From contig NZ_JAAIWK010000003.1 in assembly GCF_011008565.1 (NCBI RefSeq), positions 33,300 through 97,299 of the forward strand: 64,000 bases of DNA. Direction: 5' to 3'. Of this stretch, positions 7,889-17,041 are shown one piece after another. Within the stretch, counting starts at the first letter, position 1; each line of letters begins with the position of its first letter. The notes under the pieces are model-generated. The model had not been told where the DNA came from, did not search any database, and saw only the letters and a list, made by a program, of their open reading frames with translations. The DNA is from Heyndrickxia ginsengihumi (GTDB lineage Bacteria; Bacillota; Bacilli; Bacillales; Bacillaceae_C). Position numbers and translations under genes: made by a program.

Positions 7889-10800
7889 ATGCAAAGGCTA
7901 CTTGGCTTTTCATTAAAAAATACTGTAGCAATTACATTGCTTGTAATATTTGTGTTAATTGGTGGCATTTATGCAACCAAAAAAATAAAAATCGAAACAT
8001 ACCCAGATGTATCTTTTCCTGCGTTATTTATTCAGTCGACGGCTACAAATAATTCGGCAGATGAAATGGAGGAACAAGTAACTAATCCACTGGAAGATGG
8101 GATTAAACAGCTTGGCGGTTACGATACATTAACAAGTACATCAAGTAATAACACGGCAACTATTGAGGTTGAATATCCATATGGAACAGATATGGACAAG
8201 CAAAAGCAACAGTTGCAATCAATTATAGACAATACTGATCTACCAGATGGTACAGAAACGAAAGTTCAAGATTTTAGTCTTTCCGATACGGCTGTTTATG
8301 AAGGGGCGATCGCACAGAACACTTCAAATAAGCATTTACAAGAGGCGATAGAGGATGATCTTGTCCCTAACTTAAAAAAGGTTGAGGGTGTTGCGAACGT
8401 AACTGTTGAAGGTGAAAAGACACCAGAAGTTTCAATTGCGGTTAATAAAAATAAAGCAGAACAATATGGGCTAACACTACAAACGATTCAACAAGCAATT
8501 CAATCTCAAGATTATAAAGTTTCATTAGGGGAAATAGATAAACATGATGAAACGATTCCCCTTGAATTGAAGGGAACATTAAAAAGTATTGATGATCTCA
8601 AACGTATCGAGATTCCTTTAGGTACATCTCAAAATAATGAGAATAACACGCAAAAGGCAGTAATGAACAAACCTAAACAGACTCAAAACATAACACTTTC
8701 TGACATCGCAACGATCAGTCAGACGAGCGATCAGAGCGAGATTTCACGTTTTAATGGGAAGGATAGTTATCTCATATCTGTAACAAAAAAACAGGATGCC
8801 AATACAGATCAAGTGGTTAGACAAGTTAAAAAGCAAATGAAGCAATTTAGCGAAGATCATAAAAGTACGCTGTACACTGTAACAGACCAAGGAAAGGAAA
8901 TTGAAGATTCGGTTTCCTCTTTATTGAGGGAAGCTGGACTGGGGATTCTTTTTGCTGTAGCTGTCATTCTCCTTTTCTTAAGAAATATTCGAGCAACAAT
9001 TATTGCAATGATTTCCTTGCCAATTTCAATTTTAGCAACGATATGGGTATTAAAAGGTCTCGACTACACGCTTAATATTATGACATTAGGAGGTATGGCA
9101 GTCGCCGTTGGAAGGATCGTCGATGACAGTATTGTTGTCATTGAAAATATATTTCGTTGGCGGCAGGAAAAGCAGTCCTATACACCGAAACAGATCGCCC
9201 TTTATGCGACACTAGAAGTATCAAAGGCGGTAGCATCCTCGACAATAGCGACACTTGTCGTTTTCTTGCCATTAGCCTTTGTTAGTGATGTAGTTGGTCA
9301 GCTGTTCCGTCCATTTGCAATTTCAGTTGTATTATCCATTTTCTTCTCACTCGCTGTTTCCTTATTGCTTATCCCTGTACTTGGCAGTAAGTTTTTTAAA
9401 AAAGTGAGTCATGTTGAAAAAGAAGGCTGGATCTCCAAATATTATGAAAAACTGTTAAGAGCCGTTTTAAGAAAAAGATTCATTGTCATTGTGGTTTCAT
9501 TGCTTCTATTAATAGGTTCTTTTGCATTGATATCAAAATTAGATGTTGCCTTTTTACCGGCAGGTGAAGGCAATACACTATCAGCGAAAATATCATTGCC
9601 AAAATCCGTGAATCTTTATCAAGCTGATGATGAAGCAAAGATGATAGAAAACTATTTAAAAAATCAACAGGATATTGATTATAGTCAAGTGTCCATCGGT
9701 GTTGCACATGGATTAAGAGGTGGCCAGAAGAGTAATAATACGATATCCGTTAATATTCAGCTTAAAAAGAGTAAGAATGCTGATGCATTGCTAGATCATT
9801 TCCAAAGAGGCATCCAAGATGTCGTAAGTAAACAGTATAAGGATGCAGATGTAAATGTCAGTGCTACATCCCAGCAAGGTGGTGTGTCATCTGGTAATAA
9901 TATAGAAATTGAACTATCGGGTGGCGATTTAAGTAAGCAAACGAATGCAGCAAATGACATAATAGATTTACTAAATCAAAACAAACAATTGAAAAACATT
10001 AGCAGCAATCAAAGTGATGAACAGAAGAAATGGCGTCTTACGATTAATGAAGAAGGGAAGAAAGACGGCGTTCAATACACACAGCTGATGCAATCAGTAA
10101 AAGAATATCTTTCAACTGTTTCAGTAGGGTCTTATGATATGAATGGAACAACAGAAGATGTACTTCTAAACTATAATAGCAAGATGACGTCAAAAGAGGA
10201 TATTGAAAATATTAAAATAAATACCCAAAAAGGAGTCCAAACGGTTGGGGATGTTGCTGATATAAAAGAAGTTAAGACACCTACAACTATCTATCATGAT
10301 AATGGCGAACAAGTCACTCAAGTAACAGCCGATATTAAAGGAAATGATACTGCTGGTGTAACTAAACAGGTCATTAAGAAAGTGCAGGCACTGTCATTGC
10401 CTAAAGGTGTTGAGGTTCAACAAATTAGCGGTGGTTTAGCTGATATTAAGAGTGGATTTAGCAGCTTAGGAATAGCAATGGGAGCGGCAGTAGTTCTTGT
10501 CTTCCTTGTTCTCTCCGTCACTTTCAATGGCATTGTAACGCCATTAGTTATTCTTTCATCGCTCATCTTTGTTCCTGTTGGGGCGCTTGGAGGATTGTTC
10601 GTAAGCGGAGAGCCATTGTCAATAAGTGCAATGATCGGTATGTTGATGTTAATTGGGATTGTTGTTACAAATGCCGTTGTACTACTTGACCGGGTTGAAA
10701 CGAATCGGAAAAATGAAATGCCTTTGATCGACGCCATTGTTGAGGCTGCGAAGCATAGAGTGCGACCAATATTAATGACGGCATTTGCGACGATCTTTGC

Positions 10801-10972
10801 ACTTATCCCACTGTCATTAACACCTGAAACATCCAGTTTATTAATTTCAAAAGGTTTGGCAGTAACGGTTATCGGCGGCTTGTTAACTTCGACCTTATTA
10901 ACATTAATCTTTGTTCCTGTATTTTACTCTATCGTTGGTAAAAGAAAAAAACATATTAAAGAGGAGATATGA
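7889..10972 (+). CDS. swrC: RND/HAE1-family efflux transporter, SwrC-like
   Basis: 1027 residues, the usual length for Gram-positive AcrB-like RND proteins (B. subtilis SwrC/YerP). The first TM segment is at 10-28, followed by the porter domain beginning with the typical YPDVSFPALFIQSTATN. Two large extracytoplasmic loops alternate with two TM bundles; the functional GMAVAVGRIVDDSIVVIEN stretch (TM4 region near 400-420) carries the acidic proton-relay pair seen in the family, although the usual Gly-Asp before it reads Gly-Arg. SwrC exports the lipopeptide surfactin and other amphiphiles. The start ATG has AAAGGAG upstream. No periplasmic adaptor or outer-membrane partner is encoded, as expected in a monoderm. 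The upstream two-component system may regulate it. Confidence 0.85.
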   Translation: MQRLLGFSLKNTVAITLLVIFVLIGGIYATKKIKIETYPDVSFPALFIQSTATNNSADEMEEQVTNPLEDGIKQLGGYDTLTSTSSNNTATIEVEYPYGTDMDKQKQQLQSIIDNTDLPDGTETKVQDFSLSDTAVYEGAIAQNTSNKHLQEAIEDDLVPNLKKVEGVANVTVEGEKTPEVSIAVNKNKAEQYGLTLQTIQQAIQSQDYKVSLGEIDKHDETIPLELKGTLKSIDDLKRIEIPLGTSQNNENNTQKAVMNKPKQTQNITLSDIATISQTSDQSEISRFNGKDSYLISVTKKQDANTDQVVRQVKKQMKQFSEDHKSTLYTVTDQGKEIEDSVSSLLREAGLGILFAVAVILLFLRNIRATIIAMISLPISILATIWVLKGLDYTLNIMTLGGMAVAVGRIVDDSIVVIENIFRWRQEKQSYTPKQIALYATLEVSKAVASSTIATLVVFLPLAFVSDVVGQLFRPFAISVVLSIFFSLAVSLLLIPVLGSKFFKKVSHVEKEGWISKYYEKLLRAVLRKRFIVIVVSLLLLIGSFALISKLDVAFLPAGEGNTLSAKISLPKSVNLYQADDEAKMIENYLKNQQDIDYSQVSIGVAHGLRGGQKSNNTISVNIQLKKSKNADALLDHFQRGIQDVVSKQYKDADVNVSATSQQGGVSSGNNIEIELSGGDLSKQTNAANDIIDLLNQNKQLKNISSNQSDEQKKWRLTINEEGKKDGVQYTQLMQSVKEYLSTVSVGSYDMNGTTEDVLLNYNSKMTSKEDIENIKINTQKGVQTVGDVADIKEVKTPTTIYHDNGEQVTQVTADIKGNDTAGVTKQVIKKVQALSLPKGVEVQQISGGLADIKSGFSSLGIAMGAAVVLVFLVLSVTFNGIVTPLVILSSLIFVPVGALGGLFVSGEPLSISAMIGMLMLIGIVVTNAVVLLDRVETNRKNEMPLIDAIVEAAKHRVRPILMTAFATIFALIPLSLTPETSSLLISKGLAVTVIGGLLTSTLLTLIFVPVFYSIVGKRKKHIKEEI

Positions 10973-10989
10973 TGTACACTGTCTGTAGA

Positions 10990-11050
10990 AAGCGAACATT
11001 GAAGCGGAAATCAACTGCTTTTCTGATAAAAGATTGATAAAGGTACGAAA
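10990..11050 (+). repeat. Fragment of the GGAGCGGAAATCA intergenic repeat (family B)
   Basis: The stretch around GAAGCGGAAATCAACTGC resembles the right end of the longer copy at 57022-57190 (GGAGCCGGAATCAGCTGC, followed by a TTTTGATGAAAAAG-like tract). It lies in the non-coding gap after the pump gene, just before its terminator. Confidence 0.5.
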
Positions 11051-11102
11051 AATTACCTTATGCAACATAATGATTAACATTAAAATAGGAGTAAAAGGTT
11101 TT

Positions 11103-11142
11103 AAACCCCTCTTAGAGATATCTATCTCAAGAGGGGTTTTTT
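11103..11142 (+). terminator. Strong terminator after swrC-like gene
   Basis: AAACCCCTCTT (11103-11113) pairs with AAGAGGGGTTT (11129-11139), and an inner GAGATA/TATCTC pair extends the helix almost to the loop. A TTTTTT run follows. Confidence 0.92.
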
Positions 11143-11228
11143 ATAGCGGCAAAGCGGCATAATAGCACGTGGGTATTGGTTAAAAGACTATAAAAAGTTA
11201 ATCATTTATTGATATTAGCAAAAATATA

Positions 11229-11256
11229 TTTACAAAATATATCTTTTAGATATAAT
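11229..11256 (+). promoter_or_regulatory. Predicted sigma-A promoter for padR-MFS operon
   Basis: TTTACA (11229-11234) is separated by 16 bases from a perfect TATAAT (11251-11256). The octamer AAAATATAT occurs twice, at 11221 and 11235, overlapping the -35 and spacer, and could be an operator for the PadR protein (inference). Confidence 0.55.
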
Positions 11257-11301
11257 TTAATGTATGAAATAACGTTTTACATAACGAAAGGAGAAATGCG
11301 G

Positions 11302-11874
11302 TTGAATCGTATATATGAGCTATTCGTTCTTGGAGAATTAATTGACCGAACGATGCACGGATATTTGTTATATTCCATTCTGAATAAGGCAGTCGGGCCG
11401 CTTAGAAAAATAAGCTGGGGCGTTCTATATCCGTTGATTCACGGGCTTGAAAATGAAGCATTAATTGAACAAGTCGCCGAGGATGATAGCGAAAAAGAAA
11501 AAGGGAAAAAGAAAAAGAATTATCGAATTACAGAAGAAGGAAAACGTCGATTTTATAGATTGATGGAAGAACCAATTGACTACAAGCCAGAATATGAATT
11601 GCATTTTCAAATCAAAATGTCGAACTTTGATCAAATTGAACAAGATCTGCAATTAACGATTTTGTATCAGTATAAGGATTATTTAAAGTTTTTAACAAGA
11701 CATATTGAAGGGAATGTCCATGATATTTTGAAGGCAGACATTCCTGAAGGTGAACGAAAAAATCTTGTGCGTTTGAACAAACATAGATTAATGAAAATTG
11801 AAATGGATGAAACATGGGTTGATCAAAATATTGAACGGATTAAGAAAGAAAATGGAGGCAGTAGCCATGAGTGA
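11302..11874 (+). CDS. PadR-family transcriptional regulator
   Basis: 190 residues from the TTG at 11302. Longer in-frame starts exist (ATG 11296 and upstream), but GGAG at 11290-11293 is 8 bases from the TTG and only 2 from the ATG, and the PadR domain begins at once (NRIYELFVLGELIDRTMHGY). The N-terminal winged helix covers about 1-85, with ISWGVLYPLIHGLENEALIE as recognition and wing; a lysine-rich linker leads to the helical dimer domain. PadR proteins repress exporters or detoxifying enzymes until a phenolic or hydrophobic ligand binds. Its stop overlaps the start of a drug exporter, so self- and exporter regulation is the obvious model. Confidence 0.85.
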   Translation: MNRIYELFVLGELIDRTMHGYLLYSILNKAVGPLRKISWGVLYPLIHGLENEALIEQVAEDDSEKEKGKKKKNYRITEEGKRRFYRLMEEPIDYKPEYELHFQIKMSNFDQIEQDLQLTILYQYKDYLKFLTRHIEGNVHDILKADIPEGERKNLVRLNKHRLMKIEMDETWVDQNIERIKKENGGSSHE

Positions 11875-13477
11875 AAATGAACAAGTACAAGTTAAATCGA
11901 AACATAAAGGTTGGGCACTAGCGGCCGTGTGTTTTGGATTATTTATGGCATTATTAGATGTAACAGTTGTAAACGTTGCGATGCCGCAAATTCAATCCGA
12001 TTTACACGCTAGTTTTTCCAATATAGAATGGGTTATTAGTGCCTACACACTAACATTTGCAGTTGTGCTAGTATCCGTTTCGAGATTGGGCGACATTTTT
12101 GGAAGAAAAACAGTATTTATATGGGGTCTTGCCGTATTTACAATTGGATCTCTTCTATGCGGTCTCTCCAGTGAGTTTAAGATTGCAGGCTTTTCCCATA
12201 TCGAAACATTGAATATTTGTAGAGGTATTCAAGGAATTGGTGCATCAGCATTAATGCCGCTTTCTTTAGCAATCATTTCTGCAACCTTTACTGGTAAGCA
12301 AAGAGGTATGGCCATCGGCATATGGGGCGGTGTAAGCGGTCTTGCAACGGCAATAGGTCCGTTGGTTGGCGGTTTTCTAGTTGATGTGTTAAACTGGCAG
12401 TCTATTTTTTATGTGAATTTACCAATTGGGATTGTCGGAATCCTTTTATCAATATGGGCGATTGAACAATCTCGTGATGAACATGCAGAGAGAAAGATTG
12501 ATTTCTTTGGGCTTATTACATTTACTATTTTTATGTTCTGTTTGGTCTATGGATTGATTAGAGTGAATGATGCTGATCTTGGCTGGACATCTCCATTTAT
12601 TTTAACATTATGGGGAATTGGCGCAGTTGCCTTAATTGTTTTTATTATTGGAGAGCTTCGCATCAAACATCCGATGATCGATCCACGTTTGTTTAAAATT
12701 CCTAGTTTTACAGGAGCAGCAATTGCTGGATTTTGTTTGAGCTGTGGTATGTATGCATTATTGTTCTATATTTCCTTGTATTTGCAAAACTTTCTTGGGT
12801 TTGATGCACTTGAAACAGGTCTTCGGATGATTTCATTTAGTGCATTATCATTTTTCTTTGCCCCGCTATCGGGAATGCTAATGTCCAAAGTTGGACCAAA
12901 ATGGATTGTCGTTGTCGCAATGGCATTGATGGCAGTTGGTGTTTGGATTATGTCGGGTATTTCACCAACAGATACCCGCTCAGACTGGTTAGTGTTATTG
13001 CCAGGCTTTATTATTGCAGGGATCGGAAACGGCCTTATTAATCCGCCTATTTCCAATTTAGCAGTTGGAACGGTTGAGCGCAGACGGGCAGGTATGGCTT
13101 CAGGTGTTAATAATGTTGCACGGCAAATGGGAATTGCTTTTGGAACAGCCTTATTTGGAGCGGTTTTATCTAATCGTTATACAACCCTTATTACTGACAA
13201 AATTTACGATTTGAATAACAATCACCTTACAGATAGTGTAAAGAAAGCAATTAGCGAAGGCGTCAGCAAAGCAGGACCAATTGCAGGCAGCACAGGGTTG
13301 AGTGGATCCGGAACGGAAGCCTTTCAACATAATCCTTTGTATAGCACGATAAAAGAAATTGCTCGTACTTCCTTTATTGAAGGAACTACTCAAGTAATTC
13401 AGATTGCTGCTATCGCATTAGCAATTGGCATGGTTTTTTCCATTCTCCTTATTCGCAAAAAAGATATGAAGCATTAA
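11867..13477 (+). CDS. MFS drug exporter, DHA2 (EmrB/QacA) family, 14 TM
   Basis: 536 residues. The chosen ATG at 11867 has GGAGG 8 bases upstream and overlaps the padR stop by 8 bases; the in-frame codons further upstream lie within padR. Family signatures are visible: D-V-T-V-V-N-V-A-M-P in TM1, motif A RLGDIFGRKTVF near residue 72, motif B around CRGIQGIGASALMPLSLA, and motif C in the GLATAIGPLVGGFL segment near 170. About 14 hydrophobic segments place it in DHA2, whose members export cationic dyes, bile salts or antibiotics by proton antiport. The substrate is not predictable. Regulated most likely by the upstream PadR protein. Confidence 0.88.
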   Translation: MSENEQVQVKSKHKGWALAAVCFGLFMALLDVTVVNVAMPQIQSDLHASFSNIEWVISAYTLTFAVVLVSVSRLGDIFGRKTVFIWGLAVFTIGSLLCGLSSEFKIAGFSHIETLNICRGIQGIGASALMPLSLAIISATFTGKQRGMAIGIWGGVSGLATAIGPLVGGFLVDVLNWQSIFYVNLPIGIVGILLSIWAIEQSRDEHAERKIDFFGLITFTIFMFCLVYGLIRVNDADLGWTSPFILTLWGIGAVALIVFIIGELRIKHPMIDPRLFKIPSFTGAAIAGFCLSCGMYALLFYISLYLQNFLGFDALETGLRMISFSALSFFFAPLSGMLMSKVGPKWIVVVAMALMAVGVWIMSGISPTDTRSDWLVLLPGFIIAGIGNGLINPPISNLAVGTVERRRAGMASGVNNVARQMGIAFGTALFGAVLSNRYTTLITDKIYDLNNNHLTDSVKKAISEGVSKAGPIAGSTGLSGSGTEAFQHNPLYSTIKEIARTSFIEGTTQVIQIAAIALAIGMVFSILLIRKKDMKH

Positions 13478-13807
13478 TTAAATGTAGGTAGCCGTATTTA
13501 TTTTGTAAAAACAGATTTTGAAAAAGTTCTTTATGAAGACAATATGTACTTTAATTGTCTATTATAAGGGGCTTTTTTCTTTTTTTAGGATTGCTGTTCT
13601 TGGATAGATTTTGTTTATTAAAAGGGATAGTTGATTTCAACTTCTGGGGTTTGCTTTCCAAATGTGGAAGCTGAATCTTTTCGGCGCGTCACATCATTAG
13701 AGAGAAAAGAGAATGTGGTTATCAGTTGTTATTATGAGGTCTTATAGTAAAATGATGAATACATTCTAATAAATTGCTATTAGCACCATTGTAATGGGAG
13801 GTTTAAT
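13478..13807. other. Intergenic gap of 330 bases
   Basis: No convincing ORF. A T-rich stretch at 13570-13590 (after TATAAGGGGC) may help end transcription of the exporter gene but lacks a good stem. The part around 13630-13695 (GTTGATTTCAACTTC, TTTGCTTTCC) looks like a worn reverse-orientation fragment of the family B repeat. A promoter is proposed at 13726-13753. Confidence 0.4.
13726..13753 (+). promoter_or_regulatory. Possible sigma-A promoter for the glycosylase gene
   Basis: TTGTTA (13726-13731), 16-base spacer, TAAAAT (13748-13753), 54 bases before the ATG. Confidence 0.35.
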
Positions 13808-14449
13808 ATGGAAAGATCCTATCAATTCATCTACGACCGATTATTTCATTATTACGGGCCGCAAAATTGGTGGCCTGCCGAGACTGTGTTTGAAATGATG
13901 ATCGGTGCGATTTTAGTGCAAAATACGAGCTGGCGGAATGTTGAGAAGGCGCTGCTGGCGTTGAAGCCGTACATACGGCCAGAGCGGATTGAACGTTTAG
14001 CGGTAGATGAGCTTGCACAGCTTATACGTCCAAGTGGATTTTTCAATATTAAAGCAAAGCGCATAAAGTCATTCTTACAATGGTTTCAATCATATCACTA
14101 CGAACTAGACAAAATTAAAAAATTAGACAGGCAATCACTTCGTGAGGAATTACTGAATATACATGGTATTGGCCGAGAAACAGCTGATGTACTGCTGCTT
14201 TACGCCTTCGATAAACCAATTTTTGTCGTAGATGCTTATGCAAGAAGAATATTGTATCGAATCGGGTTTGATATGCCTACTTCATATGATTCATTTAGAA
14301 GAAAAGTGGAAAACGAGCTGCCAAATAAACTAGCTTTATACAATGAATTTCACGCATTAATTGTTGAACATGCGAAGGAGCATTGTAAGGCAGTCCCTAT
14401 ATGCGAGGACTGTCCGCTTACTGTGATTTGTGATAAAAGAATAGAATAA
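13808..14449 (+). CDS. Endonuclease III-like HhH-GPD DNA glycosylase
   Basis: 213 residues. The helix-hairpin-helix is NIHGIGRETADVLLLYAF (about 118-135) and the catalytic Asp is in VVDAYARRI. Four C-terminal cysteines (C-X5-C-X2-C-X5-C, residues about 191-206) fit the 4Fe-4S cluster loop of Nth/MutY, one residue shorter than the usual C-X6 first spacing. The Schiff-base lysine of bifunctional Nth (in GxGRKTAN) is replaced by Glu, so a monofunctional glycosylase without lyase activity is expected, perhaps acting on alkylated bases as in MagIII-type enzymes (inference). GGGAGG lies 7-8 bases before the ATG. It stands alone. Confidence 0.8.
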   Translation: MERSYQFIYDRLFHYYGPQNWWPAETVFEMMIGAILVQNTSWRNVEKALLALKPYIRPERIERLAVDELAQLIRPSGFFNIKAKRIKSFLQWFQSYHYELDKIKKLDRQSLREELLNIHGIGRETADVLLLYAFDKPIFVVDAYARRILYRIGFDMPTSYDSFRRKVENELPNKLALYNEFHALIVEHAKEHCKAVPICEDCPLTVICDKRIE

Positions 14450-14538
14450 GTTGAATTCATATGAACTCGGCTATCGAGCCTAATAACAAACATATTTCTA
14501 GAAATGGGAAACTTCTTGAAACATTCCTCTCTTGATAA

Positions 14539-14883
14539 TTATTTAGGCAAGACTTCTTTTACTCCGCGTTTTACCCGGATAAATGCAATGCAGTCGCATA
14601 AATCCTCTATTGTTAGCGGGATTTCATCAAGAGATAACATACTGTCTTCTGTTGTTAAAAGCTTTTCTAGTTCTATTATGGGATATTTATGATTGTCTCT
14701 GTTTAAAATATAGTCAACAGTAACCCCATATAAATCAGCGATTTCTGATAATGCTTGTAATGAAGGCTCTCTATATCCGGACTCATATCCTGCATAAGTG
14801 CTCTTTGCAATACCAAGACGGTCAGCAGTTTCTTGCAAAGACCATTTTTTTTCCTTTCTAAGATCTACTAATCTATGTAACAC
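14539..14883 (-). CDS. XRE-family (cro/cI-type) transcriptional regulator
   Basis: 114 residues with a GTG start; GGGGGT lies about 8 bases upstream, while the nearby ATG is out of frame and soon stops. The N-terminal HTH_3 domain covers residues 3-60: RLVDLRKEKKWSLQETADRLG, then the recognition helix GIAKSTYAGYESGYREPSLQAL. The C-terminal 50 residues have no recognised fold. Such small regulators occur in prophage remnants and as stand-alone SinR/Xre-like repressors; no phage genes are nearby. It is divergent from the asparaginase gene, 175 bases away, and could regulate it, but nothing in the sequence proves this. Confidence 0.8.
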   Translation of the reverse strand: MLHRLVDLRKEKKWSLQETADRLGIAKSTYAGYESGYREPSLQALSEIADLYGVTVDYILNRDNHKYPIIELEKLLTTEDSMLSLDEIPLTIEDLCDCIAFIRVKRGVKEVLPK

Positions 14884-14970
14884 TTTTCCATACCCCCAAG
14901 TGGCTTTTCATTATTATATCATGCAGAAAATACATATAAAAGAAAATGTGCGCGAATTGAGAACAAATCA

Positions 14971-14998
14971 TTGATTTTTAGTTAATTAATTTTATAAT
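14971..14998 (+). promoter_or_regulatory. Predicted promoter for the asparaginase operon
   Basis: TTGATT (14971-14976), 16-base spacer, perfect TATAAT (14993-14998). A second TATAAT sits at 15006-15011. Both lie 47-65 bases before the start. Confidence 0.45.
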
Positions 14999-15057
14999 AG
15001 TTTTATATAATATGCAATACGCGTACGATTGATACAAAAATTTAAAGGAGAACAAAG

Positions 15058-16062
15058 ATGAAAAACATTCTATTGCTTGCAACAGGTGGAACTATCGCGT
15101 CTGTCGAGGGGAAGGAAGGACTTGTTCCGGGATTGTCTGCTGAAGAACTGCTGCAATATTTCGAGCATACATCATTGGATGTTAATGTAACCTGTGAAAT
15201 TCTTATGAATAGAGACAGTACAAATATTCAACCGGAACACTGGGGGCAAATGGCTGAAAAAATCGCCCAGCATTATGAACAATATGATGGTTTTGTGATA
15301 ACCCATGGAACAGATACATTAGGGTATACTTCAGCTGCCTTGTCCTATATGCTTCAGGGGCTGCGGAAGCCAGTTGTGATTACAGGCTCACAAGTTCCAA
15401 TTAGCTTTAAAAAAACGGACGGTAAAAAGAATATTACGGACGCACTCCGTTTTGCATGTGAAAATATTGGCGGTGTTTTTGTTGTATTCGATGGACGTGT
15501 CATAATCGGTACAAGAGCTGTAAAGATGAGAACGAAAAGCTACGATGCATTCGAAAGCATTAATTACCCATATGTAGCTCATATAACAGGGAATGAAGTC
15601 CACTATTATTGGAAGCCAGTCATAAGTGAGCAAAAGCTTCAAGTTGATACGAGACTTTGTCCGGATGTATTTCTACTAAAATTATACCCTGGTACGAAAC
15701 CAGAGATTTTTGATTATATTAAAACACTTTATAAAGGGGTCATCATTGAAAGCTTTGGGAATGGTGGAGTTCCGTTTGAAGAAAGAAGTCTATTACCGAA
15801 GATTAAAGAGTTCTCAGAAGCCGGAATTCCAATTTTAATCTCTACGCAATGCCTTGAAGAAGGGGAGAATTTATATCTTTATGAGGTTGGAAGAAAGGTT
15901 GCTCAATATAATGTCATTGTCTCTGGTGATATGAATACTGAAGCAATTGTTGCAAAGCTTATGTGGGCTCTTGGTAAAACAACGGACATCCATGAAATTA
16001 AACAAATAATAGAAACGCCAATCGCTTGGGATTTATCGACTGATTGGGGAGTAGAAGAATGA
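15058..16062 (+). CDS. ansA: L-asparaginase, type I (cytoplasmic)
   Basis: 334 residues without signal peptide, as expected for the cytoplasmic type I enzyme that converts L-asparagine to aspartate and ammonia. Both catalytic signatures are present: TGGTIAS at residues 9-15 with the nucleophilic Thr, and HGTDT at 83-87 with the second Thr-Asp pair; the downstream Lys of the K-T-D triad region lies in [20 protein letters not shown] is 8 bases before the ATG. The YitT-type membrane gene follows within 20 bases and is probably in the same operon. A type II enzyme would carry an export signal, so ansA is the better name than ansB/ansZ. Confidence 0.88.
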   Translation: MKNILLLATGGTIASVEGKEGLVPGLSAEELLQYFEHTSLDVNVTCEILMNRDSTNIQPEHWGQMAEKIAQHYEQYDGFVITHGTDTLGYTSAALSYMLQGLRKPVVITGSQVPISFKKTDGKKNITDALRFACENIGGVFVVFDGRVIIGTRAVKMRTKSYDAFESINYPYVAHITGNEVHYYWKPVISEQKLQVDTRLCPDVFLLKLYPGTKPEIFDYIKTLYKGVIIESFGNGGVPFEERSLLPKIKEFSEAGIPILISTQCLEEGENLYLYEVGRKVAQYNVIVSGDMNTEAIVAKLMWALGKTTDIHEIKQIIETPIAWDLSTDWGVEE

Positions 16063-16079
16063 AAGAAGGACAACTAAAT

Positions 16080-16928
16080 ATGAAAAAATCTATATTGAAT
16101 TTTTTATATTTAAATATTGGTGTTTTACTCGTATCGATCAATATCCATTTTTTCTTAGCGCCTAATCATTTTGCGGCAGGGGGGCTTGGGGGACTGACGA
16201 TCGTGTTGCATCATTTTCTACCACATCTATCAATCGGTCTCTTAATGGTTATTCTTAATATTATTTTATTTGGTGTGGGCTTTGCCTTTCTCGGTTTCCA
16301 ATTCGGTTTAAAGACGATTTATGCTAGTTTTGCTTCCTCGTTTATGGTGTGGATTATGGATAAAGTAAATCCGCTTGCAACCCCTTTAAGTCATGACAAG
16401 TTAATTCAGCTTATTATTGGTTTGTTAATTGCTGCTCTTGGGCTAGTAATCGTCTTTAATCAAAATGCATCTACAGGTGGAATGGACTTGATCGGCATGA
16501 TTTTAAATAAATATTTTTCGATTGATATCGGAAAGGCTGTATTAATGGCTGATGGTATTATCGTCATTCTCTCAATTATTGCCTTTGGGTTTGAAAGTGG
16601 TTTATATGCTTTGTTTGGAATCATTTTTAGGGGAGTAGCGATTGATTATTTCGTCCATCAATTTAGATTGACAAAAGAAGTGGTGATTATTAGTAATCAA
16701 TGTGATCAAATCAAACAATTTATCGTTACAGAACTGGGAAGGGGAGCGACAGTGCATGAGGCGAAAGGTGCCTTTACAGACGATAAAAAAGAAGTCATTA
16801 CGATTGTTGTAGAAAGGCAAGAATTTGTCCACTTAAAAAAATTTGTAAATAAAATAGATAATCAAGCGTTTATCACTGTCCATGATACAAGTGAAGTGTT
16901 AGGAAACGGGTTTAGAAGAGCGGTATAA
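16080..16928 (+). CDS. YitT-family membrane protein (DUF161 + DUF2179)
   Basis: 282 residues from the ATG at 16080, which has GAAGGA 9 bases upstream; an ATG at 16059 overlaps the asparaginase stop (ATGA) and is an alternative. The first ~190 residues contain five to six membrane helices with the family hallmarks FLAPNHFAAGGLGGL near 24-38 and QNASTGGMDLIGMIL near 132-146. The last ~85 residues are the cytoplasmic DUF2179 domain, ending in TVHDTSEVLGNGFR. The family is widespread in Bacilli; transport activity is assumed but the substrate is not established. Placement after ansA hints at an amino-acid or ammonium-linked role (inference). Confidence 0.82.
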   Translation: MKKSILNFLYLNIGVLLVSINIHFFLAPNHFAAGGLGGLTIVLHHFLPHLSIGLLMVILNIILFGVGFAFLGFQFGLKTIYASFASSFMVWIMDKVNPLATPLSHDKLIQLIIGLLIAALGLVIVFNQNASTGGMDLIGMILNKYFSIDIGKAVLMADGIIVILSIIAFGFESGLYALFGIIFRGVAIDYFVHQFRLTKEVVIISNQCDQIKQFIVTELGRGATVHEAKGAFTDDKKEVITIVVERQEFVHLKKFVNKIDNQAFITVHDTSEVLGNGFRRAV

Positions 16929-16933
16929 GCGAA

Positions 16934-16978
16934 AGGGCTTTTCCAAAAGTCAATCTGAATTTTGGAAAAGCCTTTTTT
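16934..16978 (+). terminator. Terminator after the yitT-like gene
   Basis: GGCTTTTCCAAAA (16936-16948) pairs perfectly with TTTTGGAAAAGCC (16960-16972), followed by TTTTTT. Confidence 0.92.
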
Positions 16979-17041
16979 ATTTTAAATTGGAACAGTGCAG
17001 CAGCAGACGTTTATTCAGCTCAGAAAAGAAATTGATACCTG

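Noticed and set aside
14539-14883. Prophage repressor
   Set aside because: The protein is cI-like, but no integrase, excisionase, structural gene or attachment repeat is nearby.
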